Below are positions 63,881-64,000 of a stretch of DNA of 64,000 bases, piece after piece. The position numbers and the translations under genes are program-made. Positions within the stretch are counted from its first letter, which is position 1. The number at the start of each line of letters is the position of its first letter. Source of the DNA: Mesorhizobium sp. CAU 1732 (GTDB lineage Bacteria > Pseudomonadota > Alphaproteobacteria > Rhizobiales > Rhizobiaceae); the NCBI RefSeq assembly GCF_039888675.1, contig NZ_JBDQQR010000001.1, forward strand, positions 3,558,301-3,622,300, given 5' to 3'. A model generated the notes under the pieces. That model was given only the letters and a program-made list of their open reading frames with translations. It did not search any database and was not told the DNA's origin.

Positions 63881-64000
63881 CTAGTGATCCATAGCCTTTA
63901 CGATTTCCTCGGTCATTTTCTTTGCGTCGCCGAGGAGCATCATGGTTCCGTCCTTGTAGAACAGGGTGTTGTCGATGCCGGCATAGCCCGAGCCGAGCGA
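63881..64000 (-). CDS. pntB: NAD(P) transhydrogenase subunit beta, C-terminal end
   Basis: The last 39 codons and stop of a minus-strand gene that extends beyond the right edge. The sequence [34 protein letters not shown] and KAMDH is the conserved NADP-binding C-terminus of PntB, the membrane subunit of proton-translocating transhydrogenase that makes NADPH from NADH. Confidence 0.93.
   Translation of the reverse strand, partial: SLGSGYAGIDNTLFYKDGTMMLLGDAKKMTEEIVKAMDH

Overview
The window looks like chromosomal DNA of a high-GC alphaproteobacterium, most likely of the order Hyphomicrobiales (Rhizobiales). The signs are the carA/yqeY pair with carB unlinked, many dipeptide-type ABC and TRAP uptake operons, IclR/LysR-regulated catabolic genes, small RHH antitoxins and a CtrA-type TTAA-N7-TTAA box. 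No rRNA, tRNA, complete insertion sequence, prophage or CRISPR array was seen. The genus is not determined.

Region 1 (1-23 kb) is mostly housekeeping and small stress or regulatory genes: a 5' fragment resembling 5-formyltetrahydrofolate cyclo-ligase, yqeY, carA, a zinc metallopeptidase, an EamA exporter with a divergent LysR gene, a Fic toxin with a probable antitoxin, methionine aminopeptidase coupled to a ParD-like gene, a GlxA-type regulator with an isochorismatase-fold hydrolase, a polysaccharide deacetylase, an L,D-transpeptidase lipoprotein, an HxlR/RibD-fold divergon, a TetR/SugE divergon, a D-Ala-D-Ala ligase and carB.

Region 2 (23-28 kb) is a decay zone. A VapBC pair is followed by a frameshifted AlpA-type regulator and a frameshifted small companion gene. 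Next come a MATE exporter, an SDR broken by one base, a TetR gene with an internal deletion and a DMT-transporter fragment. It looks like the scar of an integrated element plus a damaged TetR/SDR/MATE unit.

Region 3 (27.8-43 kb) holds two uptake/catabolism units. The first is a LysR gene divergent from a peptide-type ABC transporter that ends in an M20 amidohydrolase. The second is a TRAP transporter plus a ThDP-dependent decarboxylase-like enzyme, divergent from an IclR gene and an aldehyde dehydrogenase. That suggests import of a 2-oxo acid, decarboxylation to an aldehyde, and oxidation to an acid.

Region 4 (43-58.5 kb) is the most interesting part. Three intergenic regions carry the same TGGAC-N5-GTCCA operator: in front of a secreted bicupin/dctP/aldehyde dehydrogenase operon, between a 2-hydroxyacid dehydrogenase and an Fe-alcohol dehydrogenase/SDR pair, and between a DUF1330/dctQM operon and its iclR gene. 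This points to one IclR-controlled catabolic regulon. A type II secretion block (gspD, prepilin peptidase, gspK) now sits in its middle. The dctP gene is preceded by a decayed dctM 3' end, so dctP probably works with the distant dctQM.

Region 5 (58.5-64 kb) has a four-gene operon resembling the Zrg zinc importer (DUF2796 protein, ABC ATPase, FtsX-like permease, DUF3299 protein). A lone gspE runs convergently to it. The 3' end of pntB closes the window.
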